Assembly: GCA_015064945.1 (NCBI GenBank)
Contig: SVRF01000004.1
Coordinates: 1-64,000, forward strand
Direction of reading: 5' to 3'
DNA: 64,000 bases
Source of the DNA: Oscillospiraceae bacterium
GTDB lineage: Bacteria > Bacillota > Clostridia > Oscillospirales > CAG-382
Positions 35,629 through 44,087 of the stretch are shown here, piece by piece. Position 1 is the first letter of the stretch, and every line of letters starts with the position of its first letter. A model generated the notes under the pieces. It was given only the letters and a program-made list of their open reading frames with translations. It ran no database searches and was not told the DNA's origin. The translations under genes and the position numbers were made by a program.

Positions 35629-35994
35629 ATGGCAAAAAGAAAGCTTATACCTACTTGGGTTAAAGTTGCGGCGGTAGCTGCGCTTTTCGTGCCCTATAAA
35701 ATAGAAACGGAAAAAGACGAGGACAACAAGCTTGTAAAGCTTTCTGCCCAGAGCCTTGCTACACGAATAACATACATCCCCGCCACAGAGGATAAGGAAA
35801 GTGATGTGTATGTACAGATACCCGGCTTTAACGCCACGGACGATTTTGATTTTGAGGACGAGGAAGAGATAGACTATGACGGTCTTTTTGAAGAGGTGGC
35901 GGACGAGATAAACTGCAGCCTTGACGCTCTTGAGACCGAAGCGGATGACACCTTGTCCGATATAGAGAAAGAGTACTTAAACGAACTTGAGTAA
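35629..35994 (+). CDS. Small acidic protein of unknown function
   Basis: 121 residues. A short basic and hydrophobic N-terminus (MAKRKLIPTWVKVAAVAALF) could be a membrane anchor. A middle beta-like region follows, then a strongly acidic C-terminal half (DDFDFEDEEEIDYDGLFEEV). It has its own promoter, an AGGAGG-type ribosome-binding site and a terminator just downstream, so it is expressed as a single gene. I do not recognise the family. Confidence 0.7.
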   Translation: MAKRKLIPTWVKVAAVAALFVPYKIETEKDEDNKLVKLSAQSLATRITYIPATEDKESDVYVQIPGFNATDDFDFEDEEEIDYDGLFEEVADEINCSLDALETEADDTLSDIEKEYLNELE

Positions 35995-36000
35995 ATTTTC

Positions 36001-36028
36001 AGGAGTGCCGTAAATCGGCACTCCTTTT
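36001..36028 (+). terminator. Intrinsic terminator
   Basis: AGGAGTGCCG, TAAAT, CGGCACTCCT then TTT: a perfect 10-bp stem immediately after the acidic protein gene. Confidence 0.85.
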
Positions 36029-36110
36029 GAATTTGAGTCCGTTTTATTACCCTGTTGTTTTGTAATAATAAAACCACCGAAAGGACAAAATGCTTTTAGG
36101 AGGTTTTATT

Positions 36111-36431
36111 ATGATTTACAGTGTACTTACAGCTTTAGCAATGTTTTTGCTTACAGGCGAGCTTTGGGCAGGTGTCGCAGGCTTTTTCGCAGGGATAGTT
36201 GCCACAAGGTATCTGCGCAGCCGTGTGGGCGAAATTATAGAAAAGCGAGGCGGTGTTGCGGACGCACGTGTTATAAAACAGGTCTGCTACAACAACGACG
36301 GTGAAAGAGCACTTCCCGAAGATAAGGAATACACGGTGCTTGTACGTTACCGCAACGGCGAAAGGTTTAAATACACCCTGCGAGGGGATGCGGTACTGTT
36401 TAACAAATTGCGTCCGTATATAAGCAACTGA
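36111..36431 (+). CDS. Small membrane protein of unknown function
   Basis: 106 residues from ATG 36111 (AGGAGG 6-7 nt upstream). One or two N-terminal membrane helices (IYSVLTALAMFLLTGELWAG, VAGFFAGIVAT) are followed by a basic turn (RYLRSRVGE). A soluble domain with strands (EYTVLVRYRNGERFKYTLRG) comes next. No catalytic motif is seen and I do not recognise the family. A hairpin-like inverted repeat follows at about 36440-36480. Confidence 0.7.
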   Translation: MIYSVLTALAMFLLTGELWAGVAGFFAGIVATRYLRSRVGEIIEKRGGVADARVIKQVCYNNDGERALPEDKEYTVLVRYRNGERFKYTLRGDAVLFNKLRPYISN

Positions 36432-36506
36432 TACTTGCAAAAAGGCTTTATGTGTGTTATTGTGGATACATAGAGCCTTTATCTTTACAGAGAAGGAGGG
36501 ATATTT

Positions 36507-37484
36507 GTGCCCAAGGAAAGCGGACACAAGAAGCGCATACTGTACGTACTTAAATTTTTAGCGGAGCGCACAGACGATAATCACGGACTTAGTGTGCAAA
36601 AGCTTTTGGAACTGCTTAAAAACGCAGGCATTAATGCAGAGCGCAAAACTTTATATGACGACATAGAACAGCTTAGAGAGTTTGGCTATGACATCCGACT
36701 GGAAAAAGGAAAAGACGGCGGATACCGACTGGCAAGCAGAGAGTTTGAGCTGTCGGAGCTGGTTTTGCTTACGGATGCCGTACAAAGCTCCCGTTTTATA
36801 ACAGAAAAGAAAAGCGCAGGGCTTATTAAAAAGCTTGCTTCCCTCACCAGCGTACACGAGGGCAAAAGTCTTTCCCGTCAAGTACAGGTAAGCGGCAGGA
36901 TAAAGAATATGAACGAGACCATATTCTACAGCGTGGACACTTTGCACAGCGCCATTGACGGTAACAAGCGCATAAGCTTTTACTATTTTGATCATAACCG
37001 CCTTAAGGAAAAGGTTTTCAGGCACGACGGCAAGCTTTACACCGCAAGCCCCCTTTCTCTTTGCTGGGATAACGAGTATTATTATTTGGTCGCCTACGAT
37101 GATGAGACCGAGAACATACGCCACTACAGAGTGGACAAGATGTGGGACATAAAGCTTTTAGACGAAGAGCGCACAGAAGTGGAAGGCTTTTCGCCTGCCG
37201 CATACACGGACAAGCTTTTCGGTATGTTCGGCGGCAAGGAAAGCTTTGTTACCCTTAAGTGCAAGGACCACTTGGCGGGAGTAATAATTGACCGCTTTGG
37301 CAAAAACATACCCTTCAGGCTTGGAGATGACGGATATTTTGAGCTTACGGCAAAGCTGGTGCTAAGCCCCGTGTTTTACGGGTGGATAATGAGCTTTGGC
37401 GGCGACATTATAATAAAAAGCCCCACGGAAGCCATAGAACAGCTGAACAAAACGGCAACGGCTGTTTTAGATACACATAAATAA
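36507..37484 (+). CDS. WYL-domain transcriptional regulator
   Basis: 325 residues beginning at GTG 36507 (AAGGAGGG upstream). An N-terminal helix-turn-helix (about 8-70; RILYVLKFLAERTDDNHGLS, RKTLYDDIEQLREFGY) is followed by a WYL domain (about 140-225; KRISFYYFDHN, SPLSLCWDNEYYYLVAY) and a WCX-type C-terminal extension. WYL regulators sense small or nucleic-acid ligands. It lies 16 bp upstream of the GH20 gene and may control it, but that is inference from position. Confidence 0.88.
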   Translation: MPKESGHKKRILYVLKFLAERTDDNHGLSVQKLLELLKNAGINAERKTLYDDIEQLREFGYDIRLEKGKDGGYRLASREFELSELVLLTDAVQSSRFITEKKSAGLIKKLASLTSVHEGKSLSRQVQVSGRIKNMNETIFYSVDTLHSAIDGNKRISFYYFDHNRLKEKVFRHDGKLYTASPLSLCWDNEYYYLVAYDDETENIRHYRVDKMWDIKLLDEERTEVEGFSPAAYTDKLFGMFGGKESFVTLKCKDHLAGVIIDRFGKNIPFRLGDDGYFELTAKLVLSPVFYGWIMSFGGDIIIKSPTEAIEQLNKTATAVLDTHK

Positions 37485-37500
37485 CGAGGAGAAAGATAAT

Positions 37501-39363
37501 ATGATAAGCTACAGACTTACGAAAAGCACCCTGCCCTACAAGGCACAGCTTGAATATATGGCAAGCCTTGGACTTTTATCCCTTGCCGATGACGGTATTT
37601 CTTTGGAAGCGGTAAAAGGCGAACGCTTTAAGATAGCCCTGACCGAAGAAAAGGCAAGCGTTACTTACAAACAAAAGGCAGATATCTTCTGCGGTGCATT
37701 TATGCTTGCGAACAAAAAGCAGGGCTTTAGCGATGTGTTTGAGAACCGCTTTGAGCTATGCGGCGCTATGCTTGACAACTCCAGAAACTCGGTTACCAAT
37801 CTTAAACAACTGAAGGAATATACGGCGTACAGTGCCGCATTCGGTCTTAACTGCCTGTATCTTTACAACGAAGACACCTTTGAGATAGAGGGAGAACCTT
37901 ATTTCGGCTATATGCGTGACAGATATACCGCCGCAGAGATAAAGGAAATACACGACTTTGCCGCAACCTTCGGCGTGGAGACTGTACCTTGTATACAGAC
38001 GCTTGCTCATCTTAATCAGGCACTGCGTTGGTATTGTTATGCGCCCATAACGGATATGGGTGACACCATGCTTGCCGACGAAGAAAAGACTTACGAGCTT
38101 ATTGAAAAGATGGTAGCTGCTTGGCGCTCCGTATGCAGTACGGAGCACATAAACATAGGTATGGATGAGGCGCATTTTCTCGGCAGAGGCAAGCACCTTG
38201 ACAAGCACGGCGCAGAAGCTAAGTTTGATATTATGTGCCGCCACCTTAAACGTGTTGCGGAGATATGCGAGAAGTACGGCTTTAAGCCCATGATGTGGAG
38301 CGATATGTTCTTCCGCATAGCCTTTGGCGGTTATTACAGCGACGAGGGCATAGATCCCGAACTGCTTGCAAAGGTGCCGAAGAACGTTACCTTGGCTTAT
38401 TGGGACTATTACAGCACCGACCGAGAAAAATATATAAAACAGCTTGACAAGCACGCCCTGTTCGACAACGAAATAGCCTTTGCGGGCGGTGCTTGGAAGT
38501 GGAGCGGCTTTACCCCCTCCATAAACCACAGCTGGAAGGTATCCGAAATTGTGCTTGATGAAATTAAAACGAGAGGTGTCGGCAAAGTTATGGCGACCTG
38601 TTGGGGTGACGACGGTGCCGAGTGTTTATCCGCAACCATACTGCCCGTCCTTGCCCTTTACGGCGCACACCGCTTGAAGGACGGCAAGGAAGCGGCAAGG
38701 CTTGCGGAAGAAAACACGCTTGATGCCTGCGGTTACACTGTTGACGAATTCTTTAAGCTGTGCCGTCCTTCCGTAACACCTGCGGAAAACCTTACTCCCT
38801 ACGCCAACCCCACCAAGTACCTGTTCTACAACGACCCCCTTAAGGGTATGTTTGATAAGCACACCACGGCTGATTTCTCCAAATTCTACGCCGACTGTGC
38901 GGAAGAGCTAAAGCAGCTCAGCACAAAAGACAGCAGATTTAGATATTTGTTTGACGTACAGGCAAAGCTTTGCTCGGTGTTGGAGCTTAAAGCCACCTTA
39001 GGGGCAGAGCTTAAAGCCGCCTATGATAAGGGGGACAAAGCCGAGCTTAAGCGCCTGCAAGAGGAAGTATTACCGGCAATATTCAGCCGCACCGAGGGAT
39101 TCTACGAGGCATTCCGCAACGGTTGGATGAAGGAGAGCAGACCCGGCGGCTTTGACACGCAGGACATACGGATAGGCGGTATGCAAAAACGCTGCTTAGC
39201 TGCAATGCGCACCGTGGCGGATTATCTTGCGGGCAAGATAGACCGCATTGAAGAGCTGGAGCAGGACAGGCTGTACTTCGATTGCCGCGGCGAAGGCTCT
39301 GACAAATGCCTGACCATAGGCTACAATAACTACAAAGCAATAGCTACCTCCAATATACTGTAA
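37501..39363 (+). CDS. GH20-type beta-N-acetylhexosaminidase, cytoplasmic
   Basis: 620 residues. A short N-terminal domain precedes a TIM barrel (about 85-420) with the family's catalytic Asp-Glu pair D222-E223 in NIGMDEAHFLGRGKH. Supporting segments are CGAMLDNSRNSVTNLKQL and ETVPCIQTLAHLNQALRW. The family removes terminal GlcNAc or glucosamine residues by substrate-assisted catalysis. It lacks a signal peptide and dockerin, so it would act on imported oligosaccharides such as peptidoglycan or glycan fragments. It forms a probable operon with the WYL regulator. Confidence 0.85.
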   Translation: MISYRLTKSTLPYKAQLEYMASLGLLSLADDGISLEAVKGERFKIALTEEKASVTYKQKADIFCGAFMLANKKQGFSDVFENRFELCGAMLDNSRNSVTNLKQLKEYTAYSAAFGLNCLYLYNEDTFEIEGEPYFGYMRDRYTAAEIKEIHDFAATFGVETVPCIQTLAHLNQALRWYCYAPITDMGDTMLADEEKTYELIEKMVAAWRSVCSTEHINIGMDEAHFLGRGKHLDKHGAEAKFDIMCRHLKRVAEICEKYGFKPMMWSDMFFRIAFGGYYSDEGIDPELLAKVPKNVTLAYWDYYSTDREKYIKQLDKHALFDNEIAFAGGAWKWSGFTPSINHSWKVSEIVLDEIKTRGVGKVMATCWGDDGAECLSATILPVLALYGAHRLKDGKEAARLAEENTLDACGYTVDEFFKLCRPSVTPAENLTPYANPTKYLFYNDPLKGMFDKHTTADFSKFYADCAEELKQLSTKDSRFRYLFDVQAKLCSVLELKATLGAELKAAYDKGDKAELKRLQEEVLPAIFSRTEGFYEAFRNGWMKESRPGGFDTQDIRIGGMQKRCLAAMRTVADYLAGKIDRIEELEQDRLYFDCRGEGSDKCLTIGYNNYKAIATSNIL

Positions 39364-39373
39364 GCGAAAAACG

Positions 39374-39416
39374 AGGGCTGCCTCAAATGCTGTATTCTTG
39401 CATTTGGGACAGCCCT
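39374..39416. terminator. Terminator between convergent genes
   Basis: AGGGCTGCCTCAAATGC, 9-nt loop, GCATTTGGGACAGCCCT: a long, slightly imperfect stem between the GH20 gene and the SGNH-dockerin gene. Confidence 0.75.
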
Positions 39417-39432
39417 TAAATTATTTAATTTT

Positions 39433-41214
39433 TTAGTATATGATGTTTTTTCCGGAGCAATGCTTCCTTATCATCAGCAGGTCGGCGGTATTTACGGCAC
39501 TGTCGCCTGTAAGATCTGCCGCCGCCTTTTCCAATGCGGAAGGAGATGAAGCGGTAAGAAGCTTACGTACAGCTACCATATCCGTGGTGTTTACGGCACC
39601 GTCGCCCGAGAGGTCGCCGGGGATAACGACCCTAACGCTGTTGAGAACATCGCCTGCCCCATCATACTGAACAACGGTGCAGCCCGTGCCGATATAGCCC
39701 ATATCTGCAAGAGCATTACCTCCAACGGCAAGCACGCTTACATCGCATTTAAACTGCGCCTTAAGGTCTGCAGCGGAAACACCCATTGCCTTTACCGTTA
39801 CAAAGCTATCGTCAAGGCTGTACTTTGAGCCGTCAACCAGCTCGAAGGGAGCATCAAACTCAGAAGCCAAGGTAACAACGGTATATGTGCCCACATCGTA
39901 GCTTGTACCGTTTTCCGTATAAGTATAGCTGATTTTATAACCGTCCTTAAGCACCGCACTGCCTGCAACTGCGTTGCCTGCGGCATCTTTAACGGTAACG
40001 GTACAGTCGGGCATACCGTCTATGGCGTGCTGCGCGGTAGTACCGTAGATAACACGGATATCATCACCGCAAAGCTTTTTCATATTCTTGATAAGTGCAG
40101 GTCTCTGAACTTCCCAGTTAGCATTATAACCCGCATCGTCGGGGTGACAGCTGTCTATAAGACAATCGGGAGAGAGACCCTCTGCCTTCCACATGGTATA
40201 AAGGTCAATAACAAGATTATTTTCCTCTGCCGCAACCTGACGCATACAGTCAATAAAGCTGTCAAGATATGCAACCTCGCCGCCGAAGGAGCTGTAGTCG
40301 CCTTTATCAAACACGCCGCCCACGGTGGTGGACATATCAATAACATTAGCGGTCATAAACAGTGTGGTTGCACCAAGAGCGTTATTTTTGGTGCGGATAC
40401 CTCTGAGCGCAGTCTTGTATTTTTCCAGTAAGGAGGTTGTGGGTGCCGCAGAATAAGCGTCGTTAATACCGAAAGAAACTATCACTATCTCGGGGTTATG
40501 AGAAGCTACATAGGTATCATAACGGGCAGAAAGAGATGCCCAGGAGGTATCGCCCCCGAAGCCTGCATTGATAACGGTGGTGTGGAAATAGTCGCCCCAA
40601 ACAGAGGTCCAACCGCCGCCTGCCGTAATACTGTCCCCCTCGGCAACTATTTTTCTGTTACTGTAAGGAGTAACCTTTGGAAGGGTAGGTCTTACTGTTT
40701 CCACGGTAACGTAGGAGTTGGAAGAGTAGTCACTGCCGCCCCATGTACCTGTTATGCTTAAAGTTTTGTTAGCAACATCTATGTTGTGAAGGTAAAGCCT
40801 GTCCCCTACCCTTACATGTTGCCACACGGACCAGTTAGCCCTTGAAATAGAAGAACCTGCGGAAGTGAGAGGTGCATAACTGAACAGTATGCCGATATAG
40901 CCCTGCTCTACCACCTTAGTATAAGAACGGTGATTTGCAACCTTGGTTACCACCTCGTAGTATCCGCCCTCTGCATTATACTTTGCATAAGCCTTTTCGT
41001 AATAAAGACCGCTTATACTGTTACCGGGGGTAACTATGGAAAAATGGTTTGCGGTGACACTGTCCCAAACACCGTTGAACTTGGTAACAGTAAGCTTACC
41101 TATGTTTTCTACAACTTTGTCACCTTCTATTCGCTTATTTTCCTCCGCACCCGCAACAACGCACATGCCAAGCAGCATTATTGCGGAAAGAACAAAAGCA
41201 ATAATTCTTTTCAT
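39433..41214 (-). CDS. Secreted SGNH/GDSL esterase with dockerin
   Basis: 593 residues. Signal peptide (about 1-23), an N-terminal beta domain (about 30-180), then an SGNH hydrolase (about 190-375). The latter shows block I GDSIT (Ser in VAEGDSITAGGG), block II Gly (NAGFGGDT), block III FGINDAYS and block V DSCHPDDAGY. Such enzymes deacetylate sugars or polysaccharides. Linker domains, a YIGTGY module (about 455-525) and a class B dockerin (VNTTDMVAVRKLL, VNTADLLMIRKH) complete the protein. It is monocistronic with a strong promoter. Confidence 0.87.
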   Translation of the reverse strand: MKRIIAFVLSAIMLLGMCVVAGAEENKRIEGDKVVENIGKLTVTKFNGVWDSVTANHFSIVTPGNSISGLYYEKAYAKYNAEGGYYEVVTKVANHRSYTKVVEQGYIGILFSYAPLTSAGSSISRANWSVWQHVRVGDRLYLHNIDVANKTLSITGTWGGSDYSSNSYVTVETVRPTLPKVTPYSNRKIVAEGDSITAGGGWTSVWGDYFHTTVINAGFGGDTSWASLSARYDTYVASHNPEIVIVSFGINDAYSAAPTTSLLEKYKTALRGIRTKNNALGATTLFMTANVIDMSTTVGGVFDKGDYSSFGGEVAYLDSFIDCMRQVAAEENNLVIDLYTMWKAEGLSPDCLIDSCHPDDAGYNANWEVQRPALIKNMKKLCGDDIRVIYGTTAQHAIDGMPDCTVTVKDAAGNAVAGSAVLKDGYKISYTYTENGTSYDVGTYTVVTLASEFDAPFELVDGSKYSLDDSFVTVKAMGVSAADLKAQFKCDVSVLAVGGNALADMGYIGTGCTVVQYDGAGDVLNSVRVVIPGDLSGDGAVNTTDMVAVRKLLTASSPSALEKAAADLTGDSAVNTADLLMIRKHCSGKNIIY

Positions 41215-41255
41215 ATAAAATTCCTCCCTCGTTTCTACCGTAGTATCAACTTTAG

Positions 41256-41283
41256 TTTATAGCATCAAAACCTGTTTTGTCAA
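41256..41283 (-). promoter_or_regulatory. Sigma-A promoter for the SGNH-dockerin gene
   Basis: Minus strand TTGACA (41278-41283), 16-bp spacer, TATAAA (41256-41261). It is divergent from the phosphoesterase promoter 54 bp away. Confidence 0.75.
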
Positions 41284-41336
41284 GCAAAACTTTAAATGCA
41301 ACAAAAAATTATTTGTTATTTTAGCACAATGTTATA

Positions 41337-41365
41337 TTGACTTTTTTTTGCTTTTTTGGTATAAT
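41337..41365 (+). promoter_or_regulatory. Sigma-A promoter of phosphoesterase-dockerin gene 1
   Basis: TTGACT (41337-41342), T-rich 17-bp spacer, TATAAT (41360-41365). Confidence 0.8.
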
Positions 41366-41384
41366 GTATCATCTTTAATTGAAT

Positions 41385-41409
41385 GCAGACAAAACAGTCT
41401 GCGGAAAGG
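41385..41409 (+). promoter_or_regulatory. Leader hairpin abutting the ribosome-binding site, copy 1
   Basis: Stem GCAGAC/GTCTGC (41385-41390, 41397-41402) with a 6-nt loop, then GGAAAGG. It has a counterpart at 44056-44079 where the sixth stem pair is T-A instead of C-G, a compensatory change. Confidence 0.55.
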
Positions 41410-41418
41410 CGGTTTAGT

Positions 41419-43911
41419 ATGAAAAAACTGTTGTCACTGGTTTTGGTACTTGCCCTTTGCATTCCCGTTATTGCAATAAACGGCATTACCGAAACAACGG
41501 TTGCGGCTGCTTCCAGCCACGTTTACATGATCGTAACCAACCCCGGGCAAGACATGAACACGCAGATGAACATAAGCTTTCACTCTGACTACACCTACAC
41601 AGGCTGTTACGTAGAGTATACCAAGGCTACCGACACCTCCTTTGCCAACGCAACAAAGGTTACGGGTAGCTATGACAGCGATGACTATATGTGGTTCTAC
41701 AACAGATACACCACATCCTCTACCTCATCTGCAAAGTTCACAACCAAATTTTTAAACTACAATGTTGACCTCAGCGGTCTTACTCCCAACACCAAGTACA
41801 TTTACAGAATTTGTGACGGTGCCGGTGCTTACTCCGAGACTTATGCCTTCAAAACCGCAGGTCAGAGCGAGTTCTCTATGATTTGGCTCTCCGACATTCA
41901 CATAAGCCACACGGAAACTACGAAGCAAACAAAATATCAGAACGCTATAAACTGGGCTGAAAACAACACTAAATACGAAATCGGCTTAAATATCAACACC
42001 GGTGACGTTGTTGCCAGCGGTGACAGATATAAGTTCTGGCAGCAGTTCTACTCTCCCACCGTTTACAAGAAATACCCTTACGCTTCCACAGTCGGCAACC
42101 ACGACCTTTATGACAGTATGATGGATGACGACCCCGAATATACTCAGTACTGGAAGGGCGGCGAATACTTCCGTATTACTGCAAATTATCCCGATAACGG
42201 TTATGTTCAGACATCCTCCAGAATAAGCGGTTATCTTGTAGATGACGGTTATTCTGCCCACGCAAGCAAGTCTTCCTCTACCCTTTTCGACCCCGGCTCC
42301 GGTAAATATGCAGGTAAATACATAACCGGTGCAAAGGAAGACCTTAACGGCAGAACATACTGGTTCCTTTACAACAGAATACTTTATATAAGCTTTGACT
42401 ATTATGCAATGACCGCAACATCTGAAAAGCAAACCGCTTTTGACTGGGCATACGATGTTATCGATGCTAACAAGGGCAAGTATGATTATCTCATAGTATC
42501 CGAACACCTTAACCTTATTTGGGGCGACGGTGGTAACAGCAGATATTATACTGATTACCAGAATTTCCTTGATACCGCAAATGTAGATATATTCCTTTGC
42601 GGCGATAACCATATTTATTACCGTTCCGACAAGCTTTACGGCGGTGCAAAGACAAGTGACCCCGAAAAAGGCACGGTAATCATTCAGGCACCCGCTATTA
42701 CCAATGTTTCTACCTATCCTACCTACACAGGCGCTAAGGAACCCTACGGTGTTTCCAGATATTCTTCTGCTGACTATGTCGGTGCGTTTGCAATAGATGT
42801 TGACAGCAGCGGCATGCACTTTAAGCTTGGTATAGGCTCCGGCACGGGCGCTAATATGGCTACCCACGAAACCTTTACCATTCCCAAGAAGACCCGTTAT
42901 ACCGATGCTGCTACCGGCATCTACACCGCTACAAGCGCGCTTACAGTTAAGGAAACCTCCGATGCTTCCGCAAAGACACTTACCTCCATCCCCGCAGGCA
43001 CAGTATTTGAAGTTAACGAAGGTAACGGTCAGTGGGGCAGAGTTCGCTACAACGGATTTACCGGTTGGGTAAACCTTGGCACTATGTCCCCCACCCACTA
43101 CACAACAGACGTAAATACACCCGAACAGTTTGAAATCTCCAACGTAAACGTTGGTTACGCTTCCTCTCATATGTTGGATGCATATACCCCTGCTTACGGC
43201 AGTACCATTGCAAACGGCGGCTGGCTGTTCAGCGGCAACGTAACCGTTACGGGCGTAAGAGACAGCAACGGCGCATACAAGGTTACTGCACAGGATACAA
43301 GCGGTAACGCAAAGAACACCACCGCTATTCCCGCTGACGGTTGTGTATTTCTTATTAACAAGAGCTACGCAAATTATGCAGCGTTTATGGACGCGCTTGC
43401 AGTTGGTAAATACTTTACCTTAGACTCTAACAGAATAACCGTTTACACTGCTAATCCCGGCGAAGCCAATGTAACACCTTCTATCCCCGGTACGGAGCCT
43501 GAGCCTGAGCCCGAGCTTGAGCTTACCGAAACCGCAGTAAGCAACGGCTACTCTATGGACGAAACCTATCTTTACGGCAGTGCTGTCGGTCTTAACATTG
43601 CTTCTATTAAGGCTTTATTTACCGTAGATGTTACCGTTAAGAATTTGACTGGCAGCGAAGTAAGCTCCGGCTTTGTAGGTACAGGTTATACAGTAGTTTA
43701 TATGGACACCGTTATAGAGGTAGTTGTTGACTTTGACTTGGATGGCAGTGCAACCTGTAACACCACCGACCTGCTTATGCTTAGAAAATACATTTCCAAG
43801 CGTTCCGGCGTTACGGATGCAGGTATTAAGGCGGCTGACGGTAATGGTGATACCACCATTAACACGACAGACTTTGTAATTTTGCGCAAGTTTATTACTT
43901 CCCAACCCTAA
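41419..43911 (+). CDS. Secreted metallophosphoesterase with SH3-like and dockerin modules, paralog 1
   Basis: 830 residues from ATG 41419. Signal peptide (about 1-32), then a fibronectin-like purple-acid-phosphatase N-domain (VYMIVTNPGQDMNTQMNISF) ending YAFKTAG. The calcineurin-like domain (about 155-490) has SDIHISH, NTGDVVASGDRY, GNHDLYDSMMDDDPEY, VSEHLN and GDNHIYY, all the usual metal ligands. An SH3-type domain (about 505-565), a further beta domain, an E/P-rich linker, a YIGTGY-type module (VGTGY) and a class B dockerin follow. The substrate is unknown; nucleotides, phospholipids or wall phosphodiesters are possible. It is a tandem paralog of the next gene. Confidence 0.88.
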   Translation: MKKLLSLVLVLALCIPVIAINGITETTVAAASSHVYMIVTNPGQDMNTQMNISFHSDYTYTGCYVEYTKATDTSFANATKVTGSYDSDDYMWFYNRYTTSSTSSAKFTTKFLNYNVDLSGLTPNTKYIYRICDGAGAYSETYAFKTAGQSEFSMIWLSDIHISHTETTKQTKYQNAINWAENNTKYEIGLNINTGDVVASGDRYKFWQQFYSPTVYKKYPYASTVGNHDLYDSMMDDDPEYTQYWKGGEYFRITANYPDNGYVQTSSRISGYLVDDGYSAHASKSSSTLFDPGSGKYAGKYITGAKEDLNGRTYWFLYNRILYISFDYYAMTATSEKQTAFDWAYDVIDANKGKYDYLIVSEHLNLIWGDGGNSRYYTDYQNFLDTANVDIFLCGDNHIYYRSDKLYGGAKTSDPEKGTVIIQAPAITNVSTYPTYTGAKEPYGVSRYSSADYVGAFAIDVDSSGMHFKLGIGSGTGANMATHETFTIPKKTRYTDAATGIYTATSALTVKETSDASAKTLTSIPAGTVFEVNEGNGQWGRVRYNGFTGWVNLGTMSPTHYTTDVNTPEQFEISNVNVGYASSHMLDAYTPAYGSTIANGGWLFSGNVTVTGVRDSNGAYKVTAQDTSGNAKNTTAIPADGCVFLINKSYANYAAFMDALAVGKYFTLDSNRITVYTANPGEANVTPSIPGTEPEPEPELELTETAVSNGYSMDETYLYGSAVGLNIASIKALFTVDVTVKNLTGSEVSSGFVGTGYTVVYMDTVIEVVVDFDLDGSATCNTTDLLMLRKYISKRSGVTDAGIKAADGNGDTTINTTDFVILRKFITSQP

Positions 43912-43920
43912 AATATGACG

Positions 43921-43953
43921 ACCGCCGAGGGGAATTCCCTCGGCGGTATTTTT
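43921..43953 (+). terminator. Intrinsic terminator
   Basis: ACCGCCGAGGG, GAATT, CCCTCGGCGGT then ATTTTT: an 11-bp perfect stem. Confidence 0.9.
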
Positions 43954-44007
43954 GTGTTTATAATAAAAAAGTTTCGCCTTATAGATTTAATATTTCCTTA
44001 ATTATTA

Positions 44008-44036
44008 TTGACAGCGCCTTTGTAATTTGGTATAAT
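44008..44036 (+). promoter_or_regulatory. Sigma-A promoter of phosphoesterase-dockerin gene 2
   Basis: TTGACA (44008-44013), 17-bp spacer, TATAAT (44031-44036): exact consensus, with the same TTTGGTATAAT / TTTTGGTATAAT end as gene 1. Confidence 0.85.
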
Positions 44037-44055
44037 TCACGTATTAAATAATAAA

Positions 44056-44079
44056 GCAGATTTTACATCTGCGGAAAGG
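44056..44079 (+). promoter_or_regulatory. Leader hairpin abutting the ribosome-binding site, copy 2
   Basis: Stem GCAGAT/ATCTGC (44056-44061, 44067-44072), 5-nt loop, then GGAAAGG. The pair that differs from copy 1 changes on both sides, as expected for a selected RNA helix. Confidence 0.55.
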
Positions 44080-44087
44080 TCAGTTTT

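Noticed and set aside
41383..41421. Upstream ATG for phosphoesterase 1 at 41383
   Set aside because: It would put hydrophilic residues before the signal peptide and has no ribosome-binding site; ATG 41419 follows GGAAAGGCGG.
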